From Haematobia irritans (lineage: Eukaryota; Arthropoda; Insecta; Diptera; Muscidae), in the NCBI RefSeq assembly GCF_050003625.1, contig NC_134399.1:39510671-39574670 (forward strand): a stretch of DNA of 64,000 nt. The letters are read 5' to 3'. The notes below the pieces were generated by a model. That model did no database searches. It worked only from the letters and a program-made list of their open reading frames with translations, and was not told the DNA's origin. This document shows, piece after piece, positions 11,011 to 24,160 of the stretch (positions are counted from its first letter, which is position 1; each line of letters starts with the position of its first letter). The translations under genes were made by a program, and so were the position numbers.

Positions 11011-11393
11011 TATATGGGGGCTATATATAATTATGGACCGATGTGGACCAATTTGTGCATAGTTGTTAGACACCATATATCAATTCAATGTACCAAATTT
11101 CAGCCAGATCGGATGAAATATGCTTCTCTTAGAGGCTCCGCAAGCCAACTCTGGGGGGCCGTTTATATAAGGGCTATACGTAAAAATGATCCGATATGGC
11201 CCATTTTCAATACCATCCGACCTACATCAATAACAACTGCTTGTGCCAAGTTTCAAGTTGATAGCTTGTTTCGTTCGGAAGTTAGCGTGATTTCAACAGA
11301 CGGACGGACGGACATGTTTAGATCGACTCAGAATTTCACCACGACGCAGAATATATACTTTATGGGGTCTTAGAGCAATGGTGGAGGGTATAA

Positions 11394-11860
11394 AAAAGGG
11401 AATAACACACAAATTAAGCATAAAGATTTACTAAATTCGAACTTCTCACAAAATTGTTCATTATGTTATTTCTTTAAATTTATAAATTTTACTACAAATG
11501 CGCCCATCTTGAATTTCGCATGACACTAAAGACATTCTTGCAAATTTGAACACCAATTTTTTTCCTTCAAACTACAAAAGTTTCTTTAATAAGTGAAAAA
11601 ATAATTATGTCTAATAGATTTAATCGAATTTGTCGAAAAATATGTACTTATTTTTGTGAAATCGGAGTGATGATTTTGTAAAATTAACCAAAATTTATCT
11701 TCCTGGTGGGTTCACTGTTTTTTTCAGTGTAGTCCGAAGAAGAAAACAAAAAATATCTTGAAAACCATTAAATTGTAACATGTATAAAAAAAAAAACTTT
11801 TCAATACCATGGAAATAATAAATGAATTGAAATCCAAACATATGTATCCATGAAATGTGA
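11394..11860. other. Intergenic AT-rich DNA with one TIR-like end
   Basis: No gene. Near 11706-11733 there is GGTGGGTTCACTG followed by a T run and CAGTGTAG. This is the reverse complement of CACTGAAAAAACAGTGAACC at 18817, suggesting an uncharacterised small inverted-repeat element. Confidence 0.4.
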
Positions 11861-12258
11861 GAATGAAGCCGTCGAGTCGCGCCGCCGATTTCAGTCTCCG
11901 CCGACCTTTTTGGCCAATCGAATATCCCGCCGAATATGTCGACTCAAGTGTATCCGCCAATTAATTACAAATATCTGTTTAAATCACAAAAATGTATTAA
12001 TATGTTAATTGTCGCATTTTTTGCCAAATTTGTTAACCTTCCATACACAATCAATCAATTTCAAGATGCTATAATAATTTTGCAAAAATTTTGCTCGGAA
12101 AATTTGAATGAAATGTGTTGTACAACTAATCTCATTATAATTCGAATAACTTCAAAACGATTTTATAATGGTGAATAATTGTCCGCCGCCGAAGAGACAT
12201 ATTTATATCGGCTTAGCCGTCAAGCCGCCAACAAAAATGGGTCGACTTCATTCTCCGA
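11861..12258. mobile_element. Possible foldback MITE with CCGCC-rich ends
   Basis: GAGAATGAAGCCGTCGAG at 11861 is mirrored by GTCGACTTCATTCTCC at about 12242-12257. Both ends contain several CCGCCG motifs that contrast with the AT-rich middle. No coding. Superfamily unknown. Confidence 0.45.
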
Positions 12259-12465
12259 ATGTGACATGTTTTACTCTTTATGCTAATCGAAAGGTTATAT
12301 CGTTAATGGTGGCGAATGTGTAACGTGAATATATTCAGCATTTATCATACGACACATAGTACATAGGGCGCTATATATTATAGCACAGTACCGATAAAAA
12401 CTAAATTCGATAAATATCTTCATGAAAAGAATTGCTGTTTTTAGACGCCCAAAAAATCTAATCGA

Positions 12466-12524
12466 AAGAAGGTCTATATTGGGGTTATGCCAAAACATGG
12501 ACCGATACACTCCACATAACCTGC
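12466..12524 (-). mobile_element. Fragment of DINE-B variant unit
   Basis: Resembles the unit type at 50197-50830: ATGCCAAAACATGGACCGA here versus ATACCAAAACATGGACCGA there. Confidence 0.5.
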
Positions 12525-12651
12525 AATCGGGCTGCATTCAGTGATAAGAGAGAAGTGCACCACTGTGGTATCACAATGGACTGAATAGTCTAAGTGAGCC
12601 TGAAATATCGGGCTGCCACTATACCTAACCTAACCTAACCTAACCTAACCT
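12525..12651 (+). mobile_element. 5'-truncated SINE tail
   Basis: The last ~125 bases of the SINE family: AGTGATAAGAGAGAAGT, TATCACAATGGACTGAATAG, CGGGCTGCCACT, then five CCTAA repeats. The tRNA head is missing. The downstream flank is a DINE-B 3' end. Confidence 0.85.
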
Positions 12652-12808
12652 CCACCATGGATTGCGTAGAAACTTCTTCTAAACACTGTCATCCATAATC
12701 GAATTACTTGGGTTGCGGTAACGCTTGCCGATGGCAAGGTATCTTAAAACCTCCTAACACCGTCTTCTAAATTGTAAGTCAGCCCATACGTGGTATATAT
12801 TAAAGTAA
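12652..12808 (-). mobile_element. DINE-B 3'-portion fragment
   Basis: CCACCATGGATTGCGTAGAA, ATTACTTGGGTTGCGGTAAC, AAACCTCCTAACACCG: the subterminal 3' part of DINE-B without the hairpin. It directly abuts the full copy starting at 12810, giving two B 3' regions in tandem. Confidence 0.7.
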
Positions 12809-12809
12809 A

Positions 12810-14361
12810 CAAGTATATACGGCCGTAAGTTCGGTCAGGCCGAATCTTATGTACCCTCCACCGTGGATTGCGTAGAAACTTCTACGAAAGACTGTCATCC
12901 ACAATCGAATTACTTGGGTTGTGGTATCTTACAACATCTTAACATCGTTTTCTAAATTGTGAGTTAGTCCATACTTGGTATTTATTAGACAAAAAAGTTA
13001 TGTATAGGTAAGTCTACAAATAATTACGAATCGATATGTACTTTTTGCACGATACGTAGAGAGCTAGAATTGAAATATGGGGGTCGCTTTTATGGGGGCT
13101 GTATACAATTATGAACTTGATACGGCCCAATTTTTGTGTGATTGGGGATCGATTTATCTGAGGGATATATATATAACTATAGACCGATATGGACCTAGAT
13201 AAGCATGGTAGTTAACGGCCATATACTAGCACAATGTACCAAATTTCAACTGACTCGGATGAAATTTGCTCCTCCAAGAGGCTCCAAAACCAAATCTCGG
13301 GGTCGGTTTATATGGGGGCTATATATGATTATGGACTGATGTGGACCACTTTTGGCATGGTTGTTAAATATCATATACTACCAACACGTATCAAATTTCA
13401 AGCAGATCGGATGAATTTTGCTTCTCCAAAAGGCACCGGAGGTCAAAACTGGGGATCGCTTTATATGGGAGCTATATATAATTATGGACTGATATGAACC
13501 AATTCCTGCATGGTTGTTGGATACAATATACTAACATCACGTACCAAATTTGAACTGAATCAAATGAATTTTGGTCTTCCAAGAGGCTCCGGAGGTCAAA
13601 TCTGGTGATCGGTTTATATGGCGGCTATATATAATTATGGACCGATGTTGACCAATTTTTGCCTGTTCATTAAAGACCATATACTTACACCATGTACCAA
13701 ATTTCAGCCGGATCGGATGAAATTTGCTTCTCTTTGAGGTTCCGCAAGCCAAATCGAGGGATCGGTTTATATGGGGGCTATATATAATTATGGACCGATG
13801 TGGACCAATTCTGGCATGGTTATAAGAGACCATATTCCATCACCATGTACCACATTTCAGCAGGACCGGATGAAATTTGCTTCTCTTTGAGGCTCCGCAA
13901 GCCAAATCTGGGGATCGGTTTATATGAGGCTATATATAATTATGGACTTATGTGGACCAATTTTTGACTGGTTGTTAGATACCATATACGAGTACCAACA
14001 CCATGTACCAATTTTCAGCCGGATCGGATGAAATATGCTTCACTTAGAGGCTTCCCAAGCCAAATCTGGGGGTCCGTTTATATGGGGGCTATAAGTAAAA
14101 GTGGACCGATTTGGCCCATTTGCAATACTATCCGACCTTTAGCAATAACAAGTACTTGCGCCAAGTTTCAAGTCGATAGCTTGTTTCGTTCGGAAGTTAG
14201 CGTGATTTCAACAGACGGACGGACGGACATGCTTAGATCGACTCAGAATTTCACCACGACCCAGAATATATATACTTTATGGGGTCTTAGAGCAATATTT
14301 CGATGTGTTACAAACGGAATGACAAAGTTAATATACCCTCCATCCTATGGTGGAGGGCATA
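12810..14361 (-). mobile_element. DINE-like subfamily B element, full length
   Basis: Read on the minus strand: the 5' end TATGCCCTCCACCATAGGAT, then the CTAAGACCCCATAAAG block, a GTCCGTCC microsatellite, 153-bp units (GATCGGTTTA anchors at 13301, 13454, 13607, 13760 and 13913, all 153 apart), and the 3' hairpin TTCGGCCTGACCGAA with CTTGTT. Non-coding and non-autonomous. Confidence 0.88.
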
Positions 14362-15207
14362 ATAATCTACAATTTATTTACTTTGAATTTTTACTAGCTC
14401 ACCCTATAATTCGTTCACACTACGAAGTTGTTAGCTTGACGTTTGATTTACGACTGACCACAATTTGATGTTTACTCACGCACATTCACGAGATTTCGTT
14501 TAAAGTTCATTCACGGCTTCGCGTGAATCACGCGTGACTCAGGATTTTTTTTTTTTTTTTTGATTTTAACCCATGTCAATTTAACTGTCGATGTAAAAAA
14601 CCTAATACTTTGGTAAAGCGCCAATATTCGTCCTAATCCACTAGTATGTTGCCAAGAAGTGGCTTCCTCCCTTTTTACGATTCCTACCAAATTCCCCACT
14701 GCACTGCAGATATGTTTTCCACATCATCGCCGCATTTCTCGTTACTGGGACATCCCAATCGAAGTTCAAAATTTTTGTATACCTTTATATGTGATTTTAC
14801 TACCACAATTGCCTCAAGTTGCCCACAGGCAACTTTTCAATTTTAAAAATTTCTCATCTGTTGGTTTTTGCAATTCTAAGATTTGACTTCCGAAAATATT
14901 TTATTTGACATGTACTACAACAGATTTAATAAAAACTTTCAACATTTTAGTTGTAATTTTTGAAAAAAGTCACACGTATAAAAACCTCTTTTTATATTCG
15001 CAAATATTTTTTTCTTGAGGCCCGTGCGTATTAATGAAAAAAATTTTGCTAATTGACAACCAAATTAGCTGATTTTTCATTCAGCTTGAAGAAAACACTT
15101 GTAGCTTTCGATACCGTTACAGTTTTATGAACAAAAACAAAAACAAAGCTCACAGTGAGTCTGAAAACACAAAAAGTTGCCCACAGGCAACTTTAGGGTC
15201 GAAAGGG
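14362..15207. mobile_element. Candidate piggyBac-like element (right end only defined)
   Basis: The right end, read inward, is TTAA then CCCTTTCGACCCTAAAGTTG: a CCCT start next to TTAA, as in the piggyBac superfamily. A stem-loop GTTGCCCACAGGCAAC occurs twice (about 14819-14834 and 15176-15191). The left boundary is not found (TTAACCCATG near 14566 is one weak possibility), so the span is a guess. No transposase seen. Confidence 0.4.
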
Positions 15208-15211
15208 TTAA

Positions 15212-16424
15212 TACAAATCGTTCGTATAAAAAATTTAAACCAAACTGTCGAAATAAATTGATTCTTGTTTAATTTAAAAGATCCAATGTAGTAAAATTTT
15301 AGTAAAATTTAAATTTTAAGTAAGTTGGTATTATACTGCAAGAGGATTGCTTCTATTCATGGGCACAGAAACATTCCACTGTTTGTTTGGAATCGAGAAG
15401 AAAATTGAAATGCATTTCTCATTCTAATCTAGCAACGGTTCCTTCTGTAAAGCCACTAATCTACCAATAATTTCACATTATCTCAGTTACATGAAACCCC
15501 CATGGTAACGAATTTCTTTCTTTGGATTCAATTCAAAGATAGTCAATCCTTGTTGCATCACAATACCAGACTCCTAATGAATCTGTGCCAATGAATTTGT
15601 AATCTAAAATATCCTCCAATTGATGGTGGTAACTATGAGACTTCTGCTTTTGCATCACTTGGTGGTGCATCATTTCAAACTACGACATTGTATGCGATAT
15701 TTTGCAAACGAGAACTATGAACGACTTTCACAAGATTTCCGTCAGTCTTTTCGACCCTATGACCCAAACCAATGGCAATCCGATGGAAATTTCCATGAAA
15801 ACAAAATTTGAATGTAAAAGTTCCCTTTCGTAGACTACAGTTTTGAGTACCAGCAGCCAGCAGCTGGAATGACATAAAGGCTAAAATCAAATCGAACGAC
15901 CTTTAGACAGCATCTGAACTTTGCACGGATGCGGACAGGCACGCTGGCACATTGAAACACAAACAGGTCATTAAAATCATTTGAAATTTGAATCCAGGAC
16001 AAAGTGAAAGTGTCACTACGTGAGACAACACTCTGGGCGAATGAGGGATGGAATTGAACACATCCACAGTTGCAGACTGGATAGCATGCATCAGGAATAG
16101 GACAATCTGTGGTCACCATTTATTCAGTTATCGGAATATTTCTGTTGTGCATCGAGTGAAACATGGTATCAGGGAAAGTGGAAACATGGAATAAAATCCA
16201 CAAAGCAAAATTGACGAGAAATCAGTGATTGTCCTATTCACTGATTTATGCACACACACACAGAAGAAGATAACGAGTAACCAAATTATAGACGTGCATT
16301 TGAACCTATCATCAGTAGTCCTTAAAGTGATGCAATATGGAAGTGTGTCTGTTTATGAATTTCTAAATATGGGTCGGCCAGACCAGGAGAAGTATGACAT
16401 ACCGGGCCACATGTTTTCTTTTGT
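15212..16424. other. Non-repetitive-looking intergenic DNA, no gene called
   Basis: More balanced base composition than its surroundings. Overlapping open frames on both strands near 15620-16119 are short, mutually exclusive, and show no domain I recognise. I see no splice-delimited exon that I would defend. Confidence 0.5.
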
Positions 16425-17236
16425 TATACCATTCACCACTACTGTGGTACAAGGTATAATAAGTTTGTGCATTTGTATGTAACGCCAAGAAATAGTGGTC
16501 ATAGACCCATCTTTTAGTATACCGATCGGCTTAGAATTAAATTCTGAGTCGATTTAGCGATGTCCGTCTGTCTGTCTGTCCGTCCGTCCGTCTGTCTGTA
16601 TATGTAATTTTGTGCACAAAGTACAGCTCGCAATTTAAGTCCGATCGTCCTCAAATTTGGCAGAGGGCCGTTTCTTGGGACAGAGATAATCGCTATTGGT
16701 TTTGGAAAAAATCGGTTCAGATTTAGATATAGCTGCCATATATATTTATACCCGATGTGGTCATAGTTAGCGTGTTTATCAACCGATTTTCTTGAAATAC
16801 CGTACATCCAAAGATTTTATGAATCTCAAAAATCTTGCAAAATATCAGCCAAATCGGTTCAGATTTAGATATAGCTCCCATATATATCTTTCGCACGATA
16901 TGGACTTATATGGCCCCAGAAGCCAGATTTTTGGCCGAATTTGGTCGAAATTTTGCACTAGGGGTACAATTAGTAGTATAGTCAAATGTGCAAAATTTAA
17001 TTGACAACGGTTCAGATTTAGATATAGCTCCCATATATATGTTTTTCTGATTTCGACAAAAATGGTAAAAATACCAACATTTTCCTTGGTAAATCGTCAC
17101 TGCTTAGTCGAAAAGTTGTAAAAATCACTCTAATTTTCCTAAATTTCTAATACATATATATCGAGCGATAAATCATAAATAAACTTTTGCGAAGTTTCCT
17201 TAAAATTGCCTCAGATTTAAATGTTTCCCATATTTT

Positions 17237-17377
17237 TATACCCTTCACCACTACTGTGGTACAGGGTATAATAAGTTTGTGCATTTGTATGTAACGCCAA
17301 GAAGGAAAAGTCTGAGACCCATCGTTTAGTATACCGATCGTCTTAGAATTAAATTCTGAGTCGATTTAGCGATGTCC

Positions 17378-17435
<58 letters not shown>

Positions 17436-18476
17436 CTGTCTGTCTGTTGATGTATTTTTGTGTGCAAAGTACAGCTCGCAGTTTTCGTCCGATTGTCCTA
17501 AAATTTGGTATAGGGTCCTGTTTTGGCTCAAAGACGATCCCTATTGATTTTGGAAAAAATCGGTTCAGATTTAGATATAGCTGCCATATATATTTTTCAC
17601 CGATCTGGTCATAATTGGCGTGTATATCAACCGATCTTCCTCAAATTCCGTACATCCGAATATTTTATGAGTCTCGAAAAACTTGCAAAATATCAGCCAA
17701 ATCGGTTCAGATTTAGATATAGCTCCCATATATAGCTTTCACCCGATTTACACTCATTTGCCCACAGAGGCCAATTTTTTGCTCCGATTTAGTTGAAATT
17801 TTGCACAGGAAGTAGAATTAGCATTGTAGCTATGCGTGTCAAATTTGGTTGAAATCGGTTCAGATTTAGATATAGCTCCCATATATAGCTTTCGCCCGAT
17901 TTACACTCATATGACCACAGAGGCCAATTTTTTGCTCCGATTTAGTTGAAATTTTGCACAGGGAGTAGAATTAGCATTGTAGCTATGCGTGCCAAATTTG
18001 GTTGAAATCGGTTCAGATTTAGATATAGCTCCCATATATATGTTTTTCAGATTTCGACAAAAATGGTCAAAATACCAACATTTTCATTGTAAAATCGCCA
18101 CTGCTTAGTCGAAAAGTTGTAAAAATGACTCTAATTTTCCTAAACTTCTAATACATATATATCGAGCGATAAATCATAAATAAACTTTTTTGAAGTTTCC
18201 TTAAAATTGCTTCAGATTTAAACGTTTCCCATATTTATACCCTTCACCACTACTGTAGTACAGGGTATAATAAGTTTGTGCATTTGTATGTAACGCCAAG
18301 AAGGAGTAATCATAGACCAACCTCTTAGTATACGGATCGGCTTAGAATTAAATTCTGAGTCGATTTAGCGATGTCCGTCTGTCCGTCTGTCTGTCTGTCT
18401 TTAGATTTAGATCTACAAAGTGGTGCAGGGTATGATATAGTCGGCCCCGCCCGACTTTAGACTTTCCGTACTGGTT
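17237..18476 (+). mobile_element. Nested DINE-A element, 1.24-kb form
   Basis: Complete from TATACCCTTCACCACTACTG to CTTTCCGTACTGGTTT. It contains an expanded TCTG microsatellite (about 17378-17450). Midway it has a second internal 5'-like segment (18235 onward: TATACCCTTCACCACTACTG then a short TCTG tract) fused to a 3' end, so it is itself a composite. A longer relative occupies 23966-26485. Confidence 0.8.
17378..17450. repeat. (TCTG)n microsatellite inside DINE-A
   Basis: About 18 TCTG/TCCG tetranucleotides. It is an expansion of the short GTCCGTCTG block found in every DINE copy here. The frames across it are low complexity and not genes. Confidence 0.9.
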
Positions 18477-18768
18477 TTTAATAAAATTGTGTTCCACCCT
18501 AGTGCATTAGCCAACTGAAATTTTGAGTCTATAGGTTTTGTAAAAGTCTATCAAATTCTGTCCAAATCGAGTGATATTTAAATGTATGTATTTGGGACAA
18601 ACCTTTATATATAGGATGTGATATGGTATCGAAAATTTAGATCTACAAAGTGGTGCAGGGTATAATATAGTCGGCCCCGATCGACTTTAGACTTTCCTTA
18701 CTTGTTTTTTCTTGTATTTGGTTATGTTGAATTTTATACCAATCGCACACATTTTCTTTTTATACCCT

Positions 18769-18816
18769 CCACCATAGGACGGGGGTATATTAATTTTGTC
18801 ATTCCGCACTGAAAAA
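18769..18816 (+). mobile_element. DINE-B 5' terminus fragment
   Basis: TATACCCTCCACCATAGGAC through TTTTGTCATTCCG, then abruptly replaced by CACTGAAAAAACAGTGAACC, a putative end of another element. Confidence 0.7.
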
Positions 18817-19187
18817 ACAGTGAACCCTTTTCTATTGCAAAATGAACTAAACTGTAGTAATATTGACCATGATTTAGCCCTTAAGATTTTTTTTAAACTT
18901 GTCTAGTTTATAATTCTCTTAAATTGTTGTTCATCTATAACATTGTATGTTAGTTCATTTTTACAACACCATAAGATTTATATACCCCTACCAAGTTAAG
19001 AAGTCAGTATTATTTTGGTTTACTTGCTTATTTTTAGGGAAACCTGATAATAAAAATTGGTTATCAGTCTCTTTAAAATCTCGACGACTAAACTATTTTT
19101 AAATCAATCATTTCAAAAAAAAAAAAATAATAATTAACAAATAATAATATACATAAAAATATTATTTTTAAAAGAAAGCCATATTAA
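18817..19187. other. AT-rich DNA, possible inverted-repeat element end at left
   Basis: Begins with CACTGAAAAAACAGTGAACC, found in reverse at 11706-11733. No coding potential. Confidence 0.4.
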
Positions 19188-20155
19188 AACAAGTATATAC
19201 GGCCGTAAGTTCGGCCAGGCCGAAACTTATGTACCCTCCACCATGGATTGCGTAGAAACTTCTACTGAAGACTGTCATCCACAATCAAATTACTTGGGTT
19301 GCGGTAACACTTGCCGATGGAAAGGTATCTTAAAACCTCCTAACACCGTAATATATATCACATAGTCCATACGTGGTATATATTAAACTAAAAAGGCCGC
19401 TTAAATACGTATATAATTAAGTTTAATGTTTCTTTAGAAATAAAATTTTGACAACATTTTCTATAGAAGTAAAATTTGGAAAAAAATTTCTATAGAAATA
19501 AAATTTGGAAAAAACTTTCTATACAAATAAAATTTGGAAAAAATTTTCTATTGAAATAAAATTTTGACAAAATCTTCTATAAAAGTAAATTTTGACAAAA
19601 TTTTCTATAGAAATAACATTTTGACAATGTTTTCTATAAAAATAAAATTTTGGTAGATTATTTTTGGCTCGAGTGGCAACCATGATTATGAACCGATATG
19701 GACCAATTTTTGTGTGATTGGGGATCGGATATATATAACTATAGACCGATACGGACCAATTTTGGCATGGTTATTAGCGGCCTTATACTAACACCACGTT
19801 GCAAATTTCAACCGGATAGGATGAATTTTGCTCCTCCAAGAGGCTCCGGAGATCAAATCTGGGGAACGGTTTATATGGAGGCTATATATAATTATGGACC
19901 GATATGGACCAATTCTTGCGTGTTTCTTAGAGACCACATTCTAACACCATGTTCCAAATTTCAACCGTATCGGATGAATTTTGCTCCTCCAAGAGGCTCC
20001 GGAGGACAAATCTGGGGATCGATTTATATGGGGGCTATATTATTATGCACCGATATGGACCAATTCTTGCATGGTTGTTAGAGACCATATACTAACACCA
20101 CGTACCAAGTTTCAACCGGATCGGATGAGTTTTGCTCCACTAAAGGCTCAAAAAT
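19188..20155 (-). mobile_element. DINE-like subfamily B, 5'-truncated
   Basis: The 3' end is complete in reverse (AACAAGTATATACGGCCG, TTCGGCCAGGCCGAA). Then come the minisatellite at about 19420-19670 and B units. It breaks off near 20155 without a 5' terminus. Confidence 0.78.
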
Positions 20156-20518
20156 TTTCCACATTCATCTAGAACTGAATATTAATTTTTTACATTGAAT
20201 AATAAAAATTTCAATACGCTTTCAATTTCAACATATTTTCCTAAATATTCTTAATAATAGAAAGTACTTTACATTTCACAAGTAGTTTTATAGCATGACA
20301 AACGAATTTTTAACTACCAGTTAAGAAATTTTTTAAGGAAATTTCCATCGTATTTTGTAGGCCATGAACTAAACGATTGCTACTCAGAATTTGTAAAATT
20401 TCCTTTCGAGTAGTTAATTTTCGTTGTAGATACGAAAAACGAACTGGAATTCTGGAAAATTCTTGTAATAAATTATTGTAAACATCTTCTTAAATTTACG
20501 AGACACTTTTTTTCTCTA
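20156..20518. other. AT-rich intergenic DNA, nothing recognised
   Basis: No open frame of note and no repeat signature. Confidence 0.5.
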
Positions 20519-20868
20519 GGGAGCCACCGTGGTGCAATGGTTAGCATACCCGCCTTGCATACACAAGGTCGTGGGTTCGATTCCTGCTTCGACCGAACAC
20601 CAAAAAGTTTTTCAGCGGTGGATTATCCCACCTCAGTAATGCTGGTGATATTTCTGAGGGTTTCAAAGTTTCTCTAAGTGGTTTCACTGCAATGTGGAAC
20701 GCCGTTCGGACTCGGCTATAAAAAGGGGGTCCCTTGTCATTGAGCTTAACTTGGAATCGGGCAGCACTCAGTGATAAGAGAGAAGTTCACCAATGTGGTA
20801 TCACAATGGCCTGAATAGTCTAAGTGAGCCTCATACATCGGGCTGCCACCTAACCTAACCTAACCTAA
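20519..20868 (+). mobile_element. tRNA-derived SINE
   Basis: Full head with A box TGGTGCAATGGTTAGC and B box GGTTCGATTCC, body, LINE-like tail and three to four CCTAA repeats. No convincing target-site duplication. The 3' flank is a truncated DINE-B. Confidence 0.9.
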
Positions 20869-21395
20869 ATATTGCTCTAAGACCCCATATAGAATATACA
20901 TATATTCTGGGTCGTGGTGAAATTCTGAGTCGATCTAGCCACGTCTATCCGTCTGTTGAAATCAAGCTAATTTCCGAACGATATAAGTTATCGACTTGCA
21001 ACATGGCATAAGTAGTTGATAATTATGTAGGACGGATGTTATTGCAAATGGGCCATAGTTGATCACTTTTACGTATAGCGCGCATATAAACCGACCCCTT
21101 GAATTGATTTGGTTGAAACTTGGTATGTGGTCTCTAACAACTATGTAAAATTGGCCCATATCGGTCCATAATAATATATAGCCCCCATATAAACCAATCC
21201 CCAGATTTGACCTCCGGAGCCTCTTGGATCCGGTTCAAATTCATCCGATCCGGTTCACATGTAGAATGTGGTGTTAGTATATGGTCTTTAACATTCATGC
21301 AAAAATTGGTCCACATCGGTTCACAATTATATATAGCCCCCATATAAACACAAAAAATGGTCCATATCGTTTCATAATCATGGTTGCCACTCGAA
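20869..21395 (+). mobile_element. DINE-B fragment
   Basis: Starts inside the B 5' section (ATATTGCTCTAAGACCCCAT), runs through B units, and ends at AATCATGGTTGCCACTCGA and a short minisatellite. Confidence 0.72.
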
Positions 21396-21436
21396 CCAAA
21401 AATAATCTACCAACATTTTATTTCTATAGAAATAAA

Positions 21437-22611
<1,175 letters not shown>

Positions 22612-24106
22612 AATTTTGCACAAGGAGTACAATTAGTAGTATAGTCATGTGAGCCAAATTTGATTGAAATCGGTTCAGATTTAGATATAGCTCTCATATA
22701 TATCTTTCGCCCGATATGGACTATTATGGTCCTAGAATCCAGAGTTTTGGTTCATTTTGGTTCAAATTTTGCACACGAAGTACAATTCGTAATATAGTCA
22801 TGTGTGCCAAATTTGATTGAAATCGGTTCAAATTTAGATATAGCTCCCATATATATCTTTCGCCCGATATGGACTAATATGTTCCTTGAAGCCGGAGTTT
22901 TGGCACAATTTGGTTGAAATTTTGCACTAGGAGCACAATTAGTAGTGTAGTTATTTGTACTCAATTTGATTGAAATCGGTTCAGATTTAGATATAGCTCC
23001 CATATATATCTTTCGCCCGATATGGACTAATATGTTCCTTGGAGCCGGAGTTTTGGCCCAAGTTGGTTGAAATTTTGCACTAGGAGCACAATTAGTAGTG
23101 TAGTTATTTGTACTCAATTTGATTGAAATCGGTTCAGATTTAGGAGCACAATTAGTAGTGTAGTTATTTGTACTCAATTTGATTGAAATCGGTTCAAATT
23201 TAGATATAGCTCCCATATATATCTTTCGCCCGAGTTTTGGCCTAATTTGGTTGAAATTTTGCACTAGGAGCACAATTAGTAGTCTAGTTATTTGTACTCA
23301 ATTTGATTGAAATCGGTTCAGATTTAGATATAGCTCCCATATATATCTTTCGCCCGATATGGACTAATACGTTCCTTGAAGCCGGAGTTTTGGCCCAATT
23401 TGGTTGAAATTTTGCACTAGGAGCACAATTAGTAGTGTAGTTATTTGTACTCAATTTGATTGAAATCGGTTCAGATTTAGATATAGCTCCCATATATATC
23501 TTTCGCCCGATATGGACTATTATGGTCCTAGAAGCCAGAGTTTTGGCCTAATTTGGTTGAAATTTTGAACTAGAAGTACAACTAGCAGTATAGTCAAGTG
23601 TGCCAAATTTGATTGAAATCGGTTCAGATTTAGATATAGCTCCCATATATATCTTTCGCCCTATATGGACTAATATTGTCCTAGAAGCCAGAGTTTTGGC
23701 CCAATTTGGTTGAAATTTTGCACTAGGAGTAAAATTAGCAGTATAGTCAAGTGTCCCAAATTTGATTGAAATCGGTTCAGATTTAGATATAGCTCCCATA
23801 TATAGCTTTCGCCCGATTTACACTCATATGACCACAGGGGCCAATTTTGTACTCCGATTTAGTTGAAATTTTGCACAGGGAGTATAATTAGCATTGTAGC
23901 TGTGCGTGCAAAATTTTGGTTGGAATCGGTTCAGATTTAGATATAGCTCCCATATATATGTTTTTTATACCCTTCACCACTACTGTGGTACAGGGTATAA
24001 TAAGTTTGTGCATTTGTATGTAACGCCAAGAAGGAAAAGTCTGAGACCCATCGTTTAGTATACCGATCGTCTTAGAATTAAATTCTGAGTCGATTTAGCG
24101 ATGTCC

Positions 24107-24160
<54 letters not shown>

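Larger units (their letters stand above)
8712..11393 (-). mobile_element. DINE-like subfamily B remnant, host of SINE and mariner insertions
   Basis: Minus-oriented B units (GATCGGTTTATATGGGGGCT core). They end with the B 5' section: ACGGACGGACGGACAT, CGACGCAGAATATATACTTTATGGGG, then GGTGGAGGGTATA. An internal deletion joins GAGCAAT directly to GGTGGAGG (about 11373-11380), removing the usual segment with ATTTCGATGTGTTACA. The LINE at 6620 separates it from its minisatellite. Confidence 0.75.
16425..18707 (+). mobile_element. DINE-like subfamily A element, interrupted by another A
   Basis: The 5' foldback TATACCATTCACCACTACTG begins at 16425 and the 3' end TTTCCTTACTTGTTTT is at 18690-18707. 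The interior is split at a T tract (CCCATATTTT | AATAAAATTGTG) by a second complete A element at 17237-18476. Confidence 0.8.

Noticed and set aside
15620..16119. Host exon cluster
   Set aside because: Overlapping frames on both strands, none with recognisable domain or consistent splice sites.
17372..17614. Cys-Leu-Ser-Val repeat frame
   Set aside because: (TCTG)n microsatellite translation.
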